From contig JANQPL010000003.1 of the NCBI GenBank assembly GCA_028289425.1, positions 62,001 through 126,000 on the forward strand: a DNA stretch of 64,000 nucleotides, read 5' to 3'. A program made the position numbers and the translations under genes. Below the pieces are notes generated by a model. The model searched no databases. It was not told the DNA's origin and saw only the letters and a program-made list of their open reading frames with translations. Within the stretch, counting starts at the first letter, position 1, and each line of letters opens with the position of its first letter. The DNA is from Alphaproteobacteria bacterium. GTDB lineage: Bacteria; Pseudomonadota; Alphaproteobacteria; JANQMY01. This document shows positions 21,373 through 29,136 of the stretch, piece after piece.

Positions 21373-21400
21373 GGCGTATTACGGCTTCGCCTAATACGCC
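21373..21400. repeat. Second inverted repeat between thiE and the DoxX gene
   Basis: Perfect 9-bp arms GGCGTATTA and TAATACGCC with a CGGCTTCGCC-like 10-base loop. It has no T-tract on either strand; its arms resemble those of the terminator just before it, as if one were a diverged copy. It lies between convergent genes. Confidence 0.6.
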
Positions 21401-21426
21401 CTACATCGACACGCCCGTTTGCACTT

Positions 21427-21921
21427 CTAGCCTTTGTACATCCGCCCCAGAATGTGATCGAGAGACAGTCGGCCGGGACCCATAACGATGATCGTCAGCA
21501 AAATGCCCGACCACATCAGGTGGAGCGTCCAACCGGTGGGCACCGAATACTGAATAACGGCCGTCATGATCAGCATGCCCGTGGCTCCAAAACGGGTAAA
21601 GATGCCCAGGATAAGCAGAATGGGCAGAATATGTTCGCCGAGCGACGCGAATGTGGCCATCAGTTCCGGAAACGGCAACCCAAACCGCTCACCAAACAGA
21701 TAGGCTTGGCTGTCGTTAATGTTCAGCGGATTCCAGCTACCCTTTTCAACTTTAGTGCGGCCCGAATTCCAAAAGACCAGCGCGATCGGCACGCGCAACA
21801 AAAGCAACCCCAGATCGCGGGTAACTTCATTCGAAACAGCGCCAAAAAAACTTGTATAGAAATTGCGCAGCGATCCGATGAGACCGCCCGATTGCGTCGA
21901 TGCGTGTGTTGCATTCGCCAT
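21427..21921 (-). CDS. DoxX-family membrane protein of the bufferin operon
   Basis: 164 residues with four predicted membrane helices (LGLLLLRVPIALVFWNSGRTK, LASLGEHILPILLILGIF-like, GMLIMTAVIQYSV, LMWSGILLTIIVMGPG). DoxX proteins commonly close DUF2282-DUF692-DUF2063 operons, where they are named BufD; the role, perhaps quinone-linked redox or electron supply, is not settled. 37 bp after bufC on the same strand. Confidence 0.88.
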   Translation of the reverse strand: MANATHASTQSGGLIGSLRNFYTSFFGAVSNEVTRDLGLLLLRVPIALVFWNSGRTKVEKGSWNPLNINDSQAYLFGERFGLPFPELMATFASLGEHILPILLILGIFTRFGATGMLIMTAVIQYSVPTGWTLHLMWSGILLTIIVMGPGRLSLDHILGRMYKG

Positions 21922-21958
21922 AAAAAAACTCCCTTGTCTTCAAACGCGCCCGAGCGCT

Positions 21959-22714
21959 TTAAATCTCAACGCTCGAAAACGCGCCTGCCGCCAAAAATTT
22001 GCGGAAGGCTTCCGTAATATCGAAGGCGTCATCGCAAGCGGCTTGGTCAACGGCTTCAGATACCGGTGCCCCGTCGAACAAATTACGTCCAAAGATTGCT
22101 TCCGGTACGGACAATGGACAGACCTGAACGGACTGTCGTGGCCGGGTCACAAGCGCCCCTTGCGCGCCCGTCCCAACATTTTGGGAGGTGGGAGGAATTG
22201 TTCCAGACCGCCTCACGCGCCAGTGATCAACCACGGAAATTTGTGAAGTGAGAAGCCGCGCGGCAGGATGCGGACCGAACCGTGCCTCCGCGAGCCGGTC
22301 ACCCAATGTGGTGAGGCTTTCCGGATTAAGCGGCCTTGCATCGGCTGCATGCAGGGCTTCAAGCCAGGCGCGTTCCAGACGCGCCATGTCACTGAGGAGC
22401 GGATCGTCTTTGGTCAGAGAAATGGACGCCAGATAGGCGGGGAAAGCGTCCCCGAACAAAGCAAGCGACCGGGTGGTCGGCGGGTGATGAACCAGATAGC
22501 CCCGCGCCACCACCGCAAAGCCCTCATCGCCCAGAATTTGATGGACGACCGGATAGGCCTCCTTGAGCTGCGCGATTAGGCCATGGAAGAAATTGTTGCG
22601 GTAGACGCCGAACCGCCACCCCTGATCCCCATCGATCAGGTCCGGCCGCGCGTTGGGATCGTCGGCGCGGACCGCCTTCGCAAAATCGGACTGAAATGAC
22701 TGAAGGTCCATCAT
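21959..22714 (-). CDS. bufC: DUF2063 protein, RiPP recruitment partner of the MNIO enzyme
   Basis: BufC-like protein that delivers the precursor to the DUF692 oxidase. From the ATG at 22714 (overlapping the bufB stop as ATGA) it is 251 residues, MMDLQSFQSDFAKAVRADD, with the typical N-terminal helical DUF2063 region (RFGVYRNNFFHGLIAQLKEAYPVVHQILGDEGF spans about 43-75) and a less conserved C-terminal domain. The longer upstream reading lies inside bufB and is rejected. Confidence 0.88.
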   Translation of the reverse strand: MMDLQSFQSDFAKAVRADDPNARPDLIDGDQGWRFGVYRNNFFHGLIAQLKEAYPVVHQILGDEGFAVVARGYLVHHPPTTRSLALFGDAFPAYLASISLTKDDPLLSDMARLERAWLEALHAADARPLNPESLTTLGDRLAEARFGPHPAARLLTSQISVVDHWRVRRSGTIPPTSQNVGTGAQGALVTRPRQSVQVCPLSVPEAIFGRNLFDGAPVSEAVDQAACDDAFDITEAFRKFLAAGAFSSVEI

Positions 22715-23622
22715 GCGTCCGCCAACGCTGCGTGCGGCGTAGGGATGCCAAGTATCCGGTCCGCTTTGCACGCTTCGCCATAAAGCGTTGGCCAATCGGG
22801 AATGTTGGTATCCCATTCGACCAGTGTGGGCTTGGGGCCCACCCTCCCGATCAGACGTTCATATAGGTTCCACACCGGATCGCACACGACCGCCCCGTGA
22901 TCGTCGATCAGCAGCGTTTCCCGCCCCTGGCGATCGACCGCATGTCCCGCCAAATGTATTTCGCCGATCAGATCAGCGCCCACGCTATCCACATAGGCTT
23001 CTGCGTCATATCCAACATTCCGTGAACTGACATAAACATTATTCACATCGAACAGCAGCCGGCACCCTGTGCGTTTAGCCACTTCCTGAAGAAACTCCGG
23101 TTCCGGAATGTCCGAGCCTTCAAGCATCAAATAGTTGGACGGATTCTCGATCAGAATTTGCCGCCCCAAAACCTCTTGGGTTTGGTCCACATTCCGGCAA
23201 ACGTGATCCAATGCCTCTTGCGACAGAGGAACCGGCAAAAGGTCGGCGAAGTAATGACGGCCATGGGCCGACCAGGCCAAGTGTTCGGACACAAGCCCCG
23301 GTTCGTAGCGGTCAATCAGCGTGCGGAGCGCCCGCAGATGGTCCCCATCAAGGGGCTCTGCCCCCGCGAGCGACAAAGCAACGCCATGCAACGAAAGCGG
23401 ATAGCGTTCGCGGATAGCGCTCAGCATGGCGTGGCGTGGACCGCCCGCTACCATATAGTTTTCCGGATGAACCTCGAACCAACCCACCTCCGGATTGGTG
23501 TCAAGGATCTCTTCCCTATGATCGGCTTTGAAGGAAACGCCGGCCCGGTCGGGAATGTGCGGCCCGCCGGGGACGGATTTCTGGGTCGGCTGTTTTTGCT
23601 GTTGCTGGGTGTGCATCGCCAT
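22711..23622 (-). CDS. bufB: DUF692 multinuclear non-haem iron oxidative enzyme (MNIO)
   Basis: Family that installs thiooxazole or related heterocycles on cysteines of RiPP precursors. Start chosen at 23622 because a GGGAG box precedes that ATG and the terminator at 23647-23680 would otherwise lie in the coding region. About 303 residues of TIM-barrel type with metal ligands in WFEVHPENYM, LSLHGVALSLAG, LVSEHLAW, LIENPSNYL, LLFDVNNVYV, EIHLAGH and VEWDTNIPDW. Its precursor bufA is just upstream. Confidence 0.92.
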   Translation of the reverse strand: MAMHTQQQQKQPTQKSVPGGPHIPDRAGVSFKADHREEILDTNPEVGWFEVHPENYMVAGGPRHAMLSAIRERYPLSLHGVALSLAGAEPLDGDHLRALRTLIDRYEPGLVSEHLAWSAHGRHYFADLLPVPLSQEALDHVCRNVDQTQEVLGRQILIENPSNYLMLEGSDIPEPEFLQEVAKRTGCRLLFDVNNVYVSSRNVGYDAEAYVDSVGADLIGEIHLAGHAVDRQGRETLLIDDHGAVVCDPVWNLYERLIGRVGPKPTLVEWDTNIPDWPTLYGEACKADRILGIPTPHAALADA

Positions 23623-23646
23623 ACCGCTCTCCCGCGCGGCGCGGAC

Positions 23647-23680
23647 AAAAAAGGCCGCATCGGACATCCGAAGCGGCCTT
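23647..23680 (-). terminator. Intrinsic terminator or attenuator between bufA and bufB
   Basis: On the minus strand the stem AAGGCCGC/GCGGCCTT (8 bp, 14-base loop) runs into six T. It starts 14 bp after the bufA stop and ends 25 bp before the bufB start. It should make bufA mRNA far more abundant than the downstream enzyme genes, a usual design for RiPP precursors. Confidence 0.8.
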
Positions 23681-23693
23681 CATTCCCTGCCGA

Positions 23694-23993
23694 TTAGCTG
23701 TTCGGCAGGTCGCGATCAAGTGGCGTCAAGCTGCCTTTAATTTCGCGACCATCCGCTGTGGTGATGCTGATGGATTCGCAGGTGCCCTTGTCCACCAAGG
23801 TCCAGGCATTGCCCTGATAGTCGACCGTGGATGTACCGGCGCAAGAGGTTCCGGGGCCGGCAGCGCAGTCATTTTCGCCCGCCTTGGAAACGCCGTAGCA
23901 TTCTTCTTTGCTTTGGGCGACGGCAATGTCGGCTGTGGCCAGCGCGCCGGCGGCCAACAGAGCCGACGCCAGGATCTTGGAACTCTTCTTCAT
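23694..23993 (-). CDS. bufA: DUF2282 bufferin precursor peptide
   Basis: 99 residues: a cleavable signal peptide (about 1-27, [11 protein letters not shown]) and a mature part with four Cys (32, 43, 51, 72) in [24 protein letters not shown] and KGTCESI. This Cys pattern is that of DUF2282 bufferins, periplasmic copper-binding RiPPs modified by BufB/BufC. Having a signal peptide on a RiPP precursor is characteristic of the family. Start ATG follows GGAGAAGCG. Metal specificity here is inference. Confidence 0.9.
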   Translation of the reverse strand: MKKSSKILASALLAAGALATADIAVAQSKEECYGVSKAGENDCAAGPGTSCAGTSTVDYQGNAWTLVDKGTCESISITTADGREIKGSLTPLDRDLPNS

Positions 23994-24049
23994 AATCGCT
24001 TCTCCATTTAATGACTTACAGGGACGTGGCGCTCCATAGCCGGTGCAGA

Positions 24050-24565
24050 CTATATCGCACCTCGGGTAATTCCTTCAGCCGATTTCGGCAGGCTGTCGGC
24101 GGACAAAGAGCGGATGATCGGCCAGTTGTGGTCGGCGCCCCGGATATAACCAGCTTCCTGTTTCAACCAACGCTTGTGAACGCCTTGGCTGTTGTTCAAG
24201 TATAGCTTGCCGTCGACGATCTTGAAGGCCAGCGGATCGACATCGAACTTCCGGCCCTGTGCGGTCGCGAAAGCGCACCAGCCGCCATATTGAGGCGCAT
24301 AGGCTTCCGGGTTGGCATTGAATTTTTCCAGGTTTTCCGCGCTTGAGAAGCGGTATTGGCCGCCATTGTACTCGGCCTGAAATTCATCCTTGCCGTCGGT
24401 GGGCGTGCCGGAGAAGTAAGCGACCACGTCATAGCCGGCCGCAATGAAGCCGTTTTGGTGGTTGTTCTCATCAGCAGCCAGGGCGCTGCCACTGGCGGCG
24501 AAAACGGTTCCCATGCCGATGACGGCGGCCATGGCCAGGTCTCTAAATCTTTTCAAAAATGACAT
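24050..24565 (-). CDS. Secreted YHS-domain protein upstream of bufA
   Basis: 171 residues with a signal peptide (about 1-31, ending GSALAADE) and a YHS domain ([51 protein letters not shown]). YHS domains are often linked to metal handling, though most of the metal-ligand cysteines are absent here. It is 56 bp upstream of bufA on the same strand, so it may share a promoter with the bufferin operon. Precise function unknown. Confidence 0.85.
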   Translation of the reverse strand: MSFLKRFRDLAMAAVIGMGTVFAASGSALAADENNHQNGFIAAGYDVVAYFSGTPTDGKDEFQAEYNGGQYRFSSAENLEKFNANPEAYAPQYGGWCAFATAQGRKFDVDPLAFKIVDGKLYLNNSQGVHKRWLKQEAGYIRGADHNWPIIRSLSADSLPKSAEGITRGAI

Positions 24566-24781
24566 CTGTATGTTCTCCTTGGCGATCGAATTCTTTGGAT
24601 CTGAATGTCTCTAGGAGGGGTGACACCGATATGCGGACCTGCCCGGTTGGGCTTCCGCGGCCGACGCATCCCTCCCTCTACGCCAACGATCTGGGGTCAC
24701 CATGGCACAGACGGAATGCACAAGTGATTCACGAACGTGTGACGGGTGATTTGAAGGCAAAAATCTGCGAAATTGGCGCAA

Positions 24782-24810
24782 TTGAAAGGCGGGAGACAAC
24801 TTGCTAGGTT
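24782..24810 (+). promoter_or_regulatory. Candidate sigma-70 promoter of efp
   Basis: TTGAAA and TAGGTT are 17 bp apart, 54 bp before the efp ATG. The -35 box matches 5 of 6 bases; the -10 is weak. The rest of the 298-bp gap from the YHS gene shows no ORF or repeat. Confidence 0.4.
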
Positions 24811-24863
24811 CCGCCCGCTCCTGCGGCCGAACGGCCGCTAACTTATTGCAATGTAAGGCGGTC

Positions 24864-25427
24864 ATGAAGATTAACGGTAATGAGATCCGTCCCGGAAATG
24901 TCATCCAGCACAACAACTCTTTATGGGTGGCCGTAAAGACGAATGCGGTGAAACCCGGGAAGGGCGGCGCTTTCAATCAAGTCGAGCTCAAGAATTTGTT
25001 AGACGGCAGCAAGCTGAATGAACGGTTTCGGGCTTCGGAAACCGTCGAGCGGGTGCGCCTTGAACAAAAGGACTACCAGTACCTTTATGAAAACGGCGAC
25101 ATGCTGACCTTCATGGATTTGGAGACGTATGACCAAATCGAACTACCGTCGGAGTTTGTCGGCGAACGATCCGCCTTCCTGCAGGATGGTATGCAAGTGA
25201 CCGTGGAATCCCATGAGGGCAAACCCATCGGCATTACCTTGCCCGAACACGTCACGCTTGAGGTCACGGAAACCGAGCCCACCGTGAAAGGGCAAACGGC
25301 CGCCTCATCCTACAAACCCGCCACCATGGAGAACGGATTGCGGGTCATGGTGCCGCCCTTTGTTGATGTGGGGCAGAAGATCGTCGTGTCGACCGCAGAG
25401 GTTGAATACGTAAAGCGCGCCGACTAG
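24864..25427 (+). CDS. efp: Translation elongation factor P
   Basis: Relieves ribosome stalling at polyproline. ATG at 24864 gives [16 protein letters not shown] and 187 residues; the upstream frame extension is not EF-P like. The loop that carries the modified lysine is KPGKGGAF with Lys33 at the tip. OB domains II and III end in [17 protein letters not shown]. Note the polyproline-rich TolA encoded in the same window as a likely client. Confidence 0.96.
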   Translation: MKINGNEIRPGNVIQHNNSLWVAVKTNAVKPGKGGAFNQVELKNLLDGSKLNERFRASETVERVRLEQKDYQYLYENGDMLTFMDLETYDQIELPSEFVGERSAFLQDGMQVTVESHEGKPIGITLPEHVTLEVTETEPTVKGQTAASSYKPATMENGLRVMVPPFVDVGQKIVVSTAEVEYVKRAD

Positions 25428-25448
25428 CGCAGCACATCGGAAAAGATA

Positions 25449-26243
25449 GTGACCCTTCGAACGCCCGTTATGAACGTGATGGTGGCCGCGGCGCGCAAAG
25501 CGGCGCGCCATCTCGCGCGCGACTTCGGTGAAGTCGAACAGCTACAAGTGTCCAAAAAAGGGCCCGCGGATTTCGTCACCGAAGCCGACCACAAGGCGGA
25601 AAAGATACTATTCGAAGAACTCTCCAAAGCGCGGCCGGGCTATGGCTTCGTGATGGAAGAGCGCGGGGTTTTGGAAGGCCCCGACAAAAGCCATCGCTGG
25701 ATTGTCGATCCGCTGGACGGCACCACAAACTTTCTGCACGGGCTGCCGCAGTTCGCCATTTCCATCGCCCTTGAGCGGGACGGTCAGCTTGTGGCCGGCT
25801 TGATCTTCGATCCGGTGAAAAACGAATTGTTCATGGCCGAAAGAGGCCAAGGCGCCTGGCTTGACGACCGCCGATTGCGGGTGTCGGGGCGCCGCGAGCT
25901 GTCGAACGCGCTCATTTCGACCGGCATTCCCTTCTCCGGGCGGCCGGGGCACGACCAATTCCTTAAGGAATTGGCGGCCATCACACCGCACATTGCAGGA
26001 ATCAGGCGGTTCGGCGCCGCGGCGCTCGATTTGGCCTATCTGGCGGCGGGCCGGTTTGACGGCTTTTGGGAGCGCAACCTCAACTCTTGGGATATTGCCG
26101 CCGGGATCGTACTGATCCGTGAAGCCGGTGGCTTGGTAGCGGAGCTTGATGGCGGGCCGGATATGCTCGAAAGCGGAAATATCCTGGCGGCAAACCAAGA
26201 TCTTATGCCCCAATTAACCAAAATTTTTGCTAATTGCGCTTGA
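25449..26243 (+). CDS. suhB: Inositol monophosphatase family protein
   Basis: 264 residues from a GTG; an ATG at 25470 is the alternative start. Metal and substrate motifs: VTEADHKAEKILFEEL, WIVDPLDGTTNFLHGLP, and SWDIAAGIVLIREAGG. SuhB dephosphorylates inositol-1-phosphate and in enterobacteria also assists rRNA antitermination. Located 21 bp after efp; its TGA directly abuts the next gene. Confidence 0.93.
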   Translation: MTLRTPVMNVMVAAARKAARHLARDFGEVEQLQVSKKGPADFVTEADHKAEKILFEELSKARPGYGFVMEERGVLEGPDKSHRWIVDPLDGTTNFLHGLPQFAISIALERDGQLVAGLIFDPVKNELFMAERGQGAWLDDRRLRVSGRRELSNALISTGIPFSGRPGHDQFLKELAAITPHIAGIRRFGAAALDLAYLAAGRFDGFWERNLNSWDIAAGIVLIREAGGLVAELDGGPDMLESGNILAANQDLMPQLTKIFANCA

Positions 26244-26735
26244 GTGGACCACACTGATCCGTGGAAAGACTCATGCGAGTCGCAAGAGATCAGGTCGATT
26301 CGGTTTGCGTTCCAAAGTGGTGCCCCTTTGATCTCCGCATGGACCAAATATCCCGCTGCACTTGCGGCCCAATTCCTATTGGTCGCGGTGATGGTGTGCG
26401 CAACGCCGGTGCGTGCCCAAACGGCGCCGGTGTTTACGGCGGTTATCGCGTTTGATGTGGCCGATCACCAAATCAAGTCCAACGCGCGGGTGACCCTTGA
26501 CGGTGTGGCGTCTCGATTGCTCGGCAACAATCATGGTGTGCGCATTACGGGGTATGCGGATGGTCTCCTGCGAACGGCGGCCGAAGACCGCCGTCTGTCC
26601 CTGCGCCGAGCGGTTGCCGTGCGCGACTATCTCATGGAGAAGGGCGTCAGCGCCGAACGCATCAATGCCTATGCCCGCGGTGAAGCGGCCAACAACAATA
26701 TCGGCGCCCGCATCAGCGTTTTTGCGGCGCCCTAG
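26244..26735 (+). CDS. Small secreted OmpA-fold protein
   Basis: 163 residues from a GTG that abuts the suhB stop; a TTG at 26328 could be the real start because it would place the signal peptide (AALAAQFLLVAVMVCATPVRAQ) at the N-terminus. The mature part looks like a short OmpA domain: VIAFDVADHQIKSNARVTLD, ITGYADGLLRTAAEDRRLSL, RRAVAVRDYLMEKGVSAERI. It lacks a lipobox. Followed 17 bp later by the channel pair, to which it may contribute a peptidoglycan-binding accessory part (inference). Confidence 0.75.
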   Translation: MDHTDPWKDSCESQEIRSIRFAFQSGAPLISAWTKYPAALAAQFLLVAVMVCATPVRAQTAPVFTAVIAFDVADHQIKSNARVTLDGVASRLLGNNHGVRITGYADGLLRTAAEDRRLSLRRAVAVRDYLMEKGVSAERINAYARGEAANNNIGARISVFAAP

Positions 26736-26752
26736 AACGGCAAGATCTTGAG

Positions 26753-27940
26753 ATGAGCAAAGACTATTCAAACGCCATGGAAATCGATCAGCCGAACCGG
26801 TTCTTAAGCCGGATGCTGCTGTTCTTGCTGGCCGTGGGCGCCATCTGTTTTCTATTGGCCGCCCCGCTAGAGCGCGCCTTCAATGCCAATCTGGCGTTCA
26901 ACAGCCTGATTGCCGCCGTGCTTTTCATTGGGATCATCCATTCCTTCCGCGAAATCATTCTGCTGCGGCCGGAGATCAAATGGGTCAACAGTTTCCGCAA
27001 GACCGATCCGGGCCTGGTGCTGCCCAGCACGCCGGTCCTGCTCGCGCCCATGGCGACCATGTTGGGGGAACGGTCGGGCCCGGTAACACTCAATGCGTTG
27101 ACCATGCGCTCGATCCTGGATTCCATTTCCACGCGCCTGGACGAAAACCGAGACCTTTCCCGCTATATGATCGGTCTGCTGATTTTTTTGGGTCTGCTGG
27201 GCACGTTTTGGGGATTGCTCGGCACGGTGTCATCCGTGGGAGATACAATTGGTTCCTTGTCGGCCCCGGAGGATGGCGAAGACGGCGCCGCCGTCTTCGC
27301 AGCACTCCAAGAAGGTCTTACCCGGCCACTCGCCGGAATGGGCACGGCCTTTTCATCATCCCTGTTCGGACTGGGCGGATCGCTCATTCTTGGCTTCCTC
27401 GATCTGCAAGCGGGCCAAGCGCAAAACCGGTTCTACAACGATCTGGAAGAGTGGCTTTCCACGGTCACCCGGATCACCGGCACCACAGGCGTTGCCGAGG
27501 GCGACCAAGCAGCGCCCGGCTATATCTCGGCGTTGCTGGAACAGACCGCCGACAACATTTCCGCGCTTCAGATGGCCGTGGAAAAAACCGTCGAAGACCG
27601 GACCAGTGCCAATTCCCATCTCATGGAGCTGACGGAAAAGCTCGCCACCCTCACCGACATGATGCGCACGGAACAACAATTGCTCATGAAAGTGGCGGAA
27701 GGCCAAATCGAGCTCAAACCCGTGCTCGAGCGCCTGGGGCACCAAAAAGTCAATGGCGGATTTGACGACGTGACAAGCGGCCATATCCGCAATATCGACG
27801 TTTCTTTGAAGCATATGTTGGAAGAAGTGGCCGACGGGCGCGAACAGGTCTTGCGCGACCTTAAAAACGAGATCAAAGTTTTGACAAAAACCGTGGCCAA
27901 TCTGGAAGGAAGGCAGGGAACCGGGGGCACAGGGGGTTAG
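26753..27940 (+). CDS. MotA/TolQ/ExbB-type proton channel subunit with cytoplasmic coiled-coil tail
   Basis: 395 residues with membrane helices near 22-40, 50-66, 138-160 and 190-215. The channel signature is GLLGTFWGLLGTVSSVG plus GMGTAFSSSLFGLGGSLILGF. The C-terminal 150 residues are largely helical coiled coil (LTEKLATLTDMMRTEQQLLMKVAEG). Paired with the MotB-like gene that begins at the next base. Such efp/suhB-linked pairs are common in alphaproteobacteria and distinct from tolQR and flagellar motAB; role unknown. Confidence 0.85.
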   Translation: MSKDYSNAMEIDQPNRFLSRMLLFLLAVGAICFLLAAPLERAFNANLAFNSLIAAVLFIGIIHSFREIILLRPEIKWVNSFRKTDPGLVLPSTPVLLAPMATMLGERSGPVTLNALTMRSILDSISTRLDENRDLSRYMIGLLIFLGLLGTFWGLLGTVSSVGDTIGSLSAPEDGEDGAAVFAALQEGLTRPLAGMGTAFSSSLFGLGGSLILGFLDLQAGQAQNRFYNDLEEWLSTVTRITGTTGVAEGDQAAPGYISALLEQTADNISALQMAVEKTVEDRTSANSHLMELTEKLATLTDMMRTEQQLLMKVAEGQIELKPVLERLGHQKVNGGFDDVTSGHIRNIDVSLKHMLEEVADGREQVLRDLKNEIKVLTKTVANLEGRQGTGGTGG

Positions 27941-28924
27941 ATGCCGCGCAGCACGCGATCGCGCCAGAGGACGGCGGATTATTGGCCGGGCTTTGTGGAT
28001 GCCCTGGCCACGCTGTTGCTCGTGATCATTTTCCTGCTCGCGATCTTCATGCTCTCCCAGTTCTTCTTAAGCCAAGCGCTATCCGGACGCGACGAAGCGC
28101 TCAGCCGCCTCAACGCGCGGCTTGCGGCGCTGGCCGAAGAGCTTGATCTGGCCAAGGGTGCCAATGAGGATTTGCAGACGCAACTTGCCCGGCTGAGCGC
28201 AACCCTGGAATCGGAGACGGAACGGGCCGATACGGCCGAAGGCGAAGCAGGACGCTTGGCAGGACTGTTGAGCGATGCAGAAGATCAGAATACGGAAAAT
28301 ATCGATCAGATCGCCCTACTCAATCAGCAATTGGCCGCGTTGCGGGAGCAATTAGCGGCCCTTCAAGCGTCGCTTGAGGAATCTGAAAAGCGCGACGAGG
28401 AACAAAAGGCCGTCATCGCCGATTTGGGCAAACGGCTGAACGCGGCGCTGGCGCAAAAAGTTCAGGAACTGAACCGCGCGCGGTCCGAATTCTTCGGCAA
28501 ACTGCGTGAAGTGTTGGGCGACCGGTCCGACATTGAAATTGTCGGCGACCGTTTCGTTTTCCAGTCGGAAGTGTTGTTCGCCAGCGGCTCGGCGGAAATC
28601 AACGAAGCAGGCAAGGAAAGCCTTAAGAAGGTCGCGCAAGCCCTGAAGGAAATCGCAGCCTCCATCCCGGGCGATGTGAATTGGGTGCTGCGGGTGGACG
28701 GCCATTCGGACCGGCAGCCCATCAACACAGCGCAATTCAAGTCTAATTGGGAATTGTCCAGCGCGCGGGCAATCGCCGTGGTCCGCTTCTTTATTGCGGA
28801 AGGCGTGCCGGCCCGACGCCTGGTGGCTGCCGGATTCGGAGAGTTCCAGCCCCTTGACAACACCAACACCACCGAAGCCTTCCGCCGCAACCGCCGCATC
28901 GAGCTGAAGCTCACGCAGCGGTGA
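27941..28924 (+). CDS. MotB-like OmpA-family stator partner
   Basis: 327 residues: short cytoplasmic N-terminus, one membrane helix (about 17-40) with an Asp at its start (PGFVDALATLLLVIIFLLAI), a coiled coil (45-165) and a C-terminal OmpA peptidoglycan-binding domain (VLFASGSAEINEAGKESLKK, VDGHSDRQPI, ARAIAVVRFFIAEGVPARRL, RNRRIEL). The ATG abuts the stop of the channel gene. The layout predicts an ion-driven machine anchored in the cell wall. Confidence 0.87.
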   Translation: MPRSTRSRQRTADYWPGFVDALATLLLVIIFLLAIFMLSQFFLSQALSGRDEALSRLNARLAALAEELDLAKGANEDLQTQLARLSATLESETERADTAEGEAGRLAGLLSDAEDQNTENIDQIALLNQQLAALREQLAALQASLEESEKRDEEQKAVIADLGKRLNAALAQKVQELNRARSEFFGKLREVLGDRSDIEIVGDRFVFQSEVLFASGSAEINEAGKESLKKVAQALKEIAASIPGDVNWVLRVDGHSDRQPINTAQFKSNWELSSARAIAVVRFFIAEGVPARRLVAAGFGEFQPLDNTNTTEAFRRNRRIELKLTQR

Positions 28925-28953
28925 GGCGCTAACTCATCCAATTTCGTTCAGCT

Positions 28954-29114
28954 GTCATAGCCGCCGATAGGCGGGTATCCAACGGCTTCACGCTGTCGAA
29001 CAACTCCACAATTGTCGTCCCAGAAAGCGCGAAAGCGCTTATCTGGGACCCATACCCACCGTGCTAACAATTTAGCCTCAGTGGTTATGGGCCCCAGCTT
29101 TCGCTGGGGTGACA
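28954..29114. repeat. GTCAT...TGACA palindromic intergenic element
   Basis: Begins GTCATAGCCGCCGATAGGCG and continues GGTATCC, has a hairpin CCCAGA-AAGCGC-gaaa-GCGCTT-TCTGGG (29020-29047, small bulge) and a hairpin CCCCAGC-tttc-GCTGGGG before closing with GTGACA. The opening half is nearly the same as that of the element at 39807. It fills most of the gap between the MotB-like and GMC genes. Confidence 0.6.
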
Positions 29115-29136
29115 ATTTGGAAGTGCGGCAACAACT

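Noticed and set aside
23994-24049. Fur-type site before bufA (ATTTAATGACTTACA)
   Set aside because: Only 10 of 15 positions match the iron-region sites and the symmetric half is missing.
26753-28924. Zorya-type anti-phage system (ZorA/ZorB look-alikes)
   Set aside because: The channel pair resembles ZorAB in layout, but no ZorC/ZorD/ZorE helicase or nuclease is adjacent and the context is efp-suhB housekeeping.
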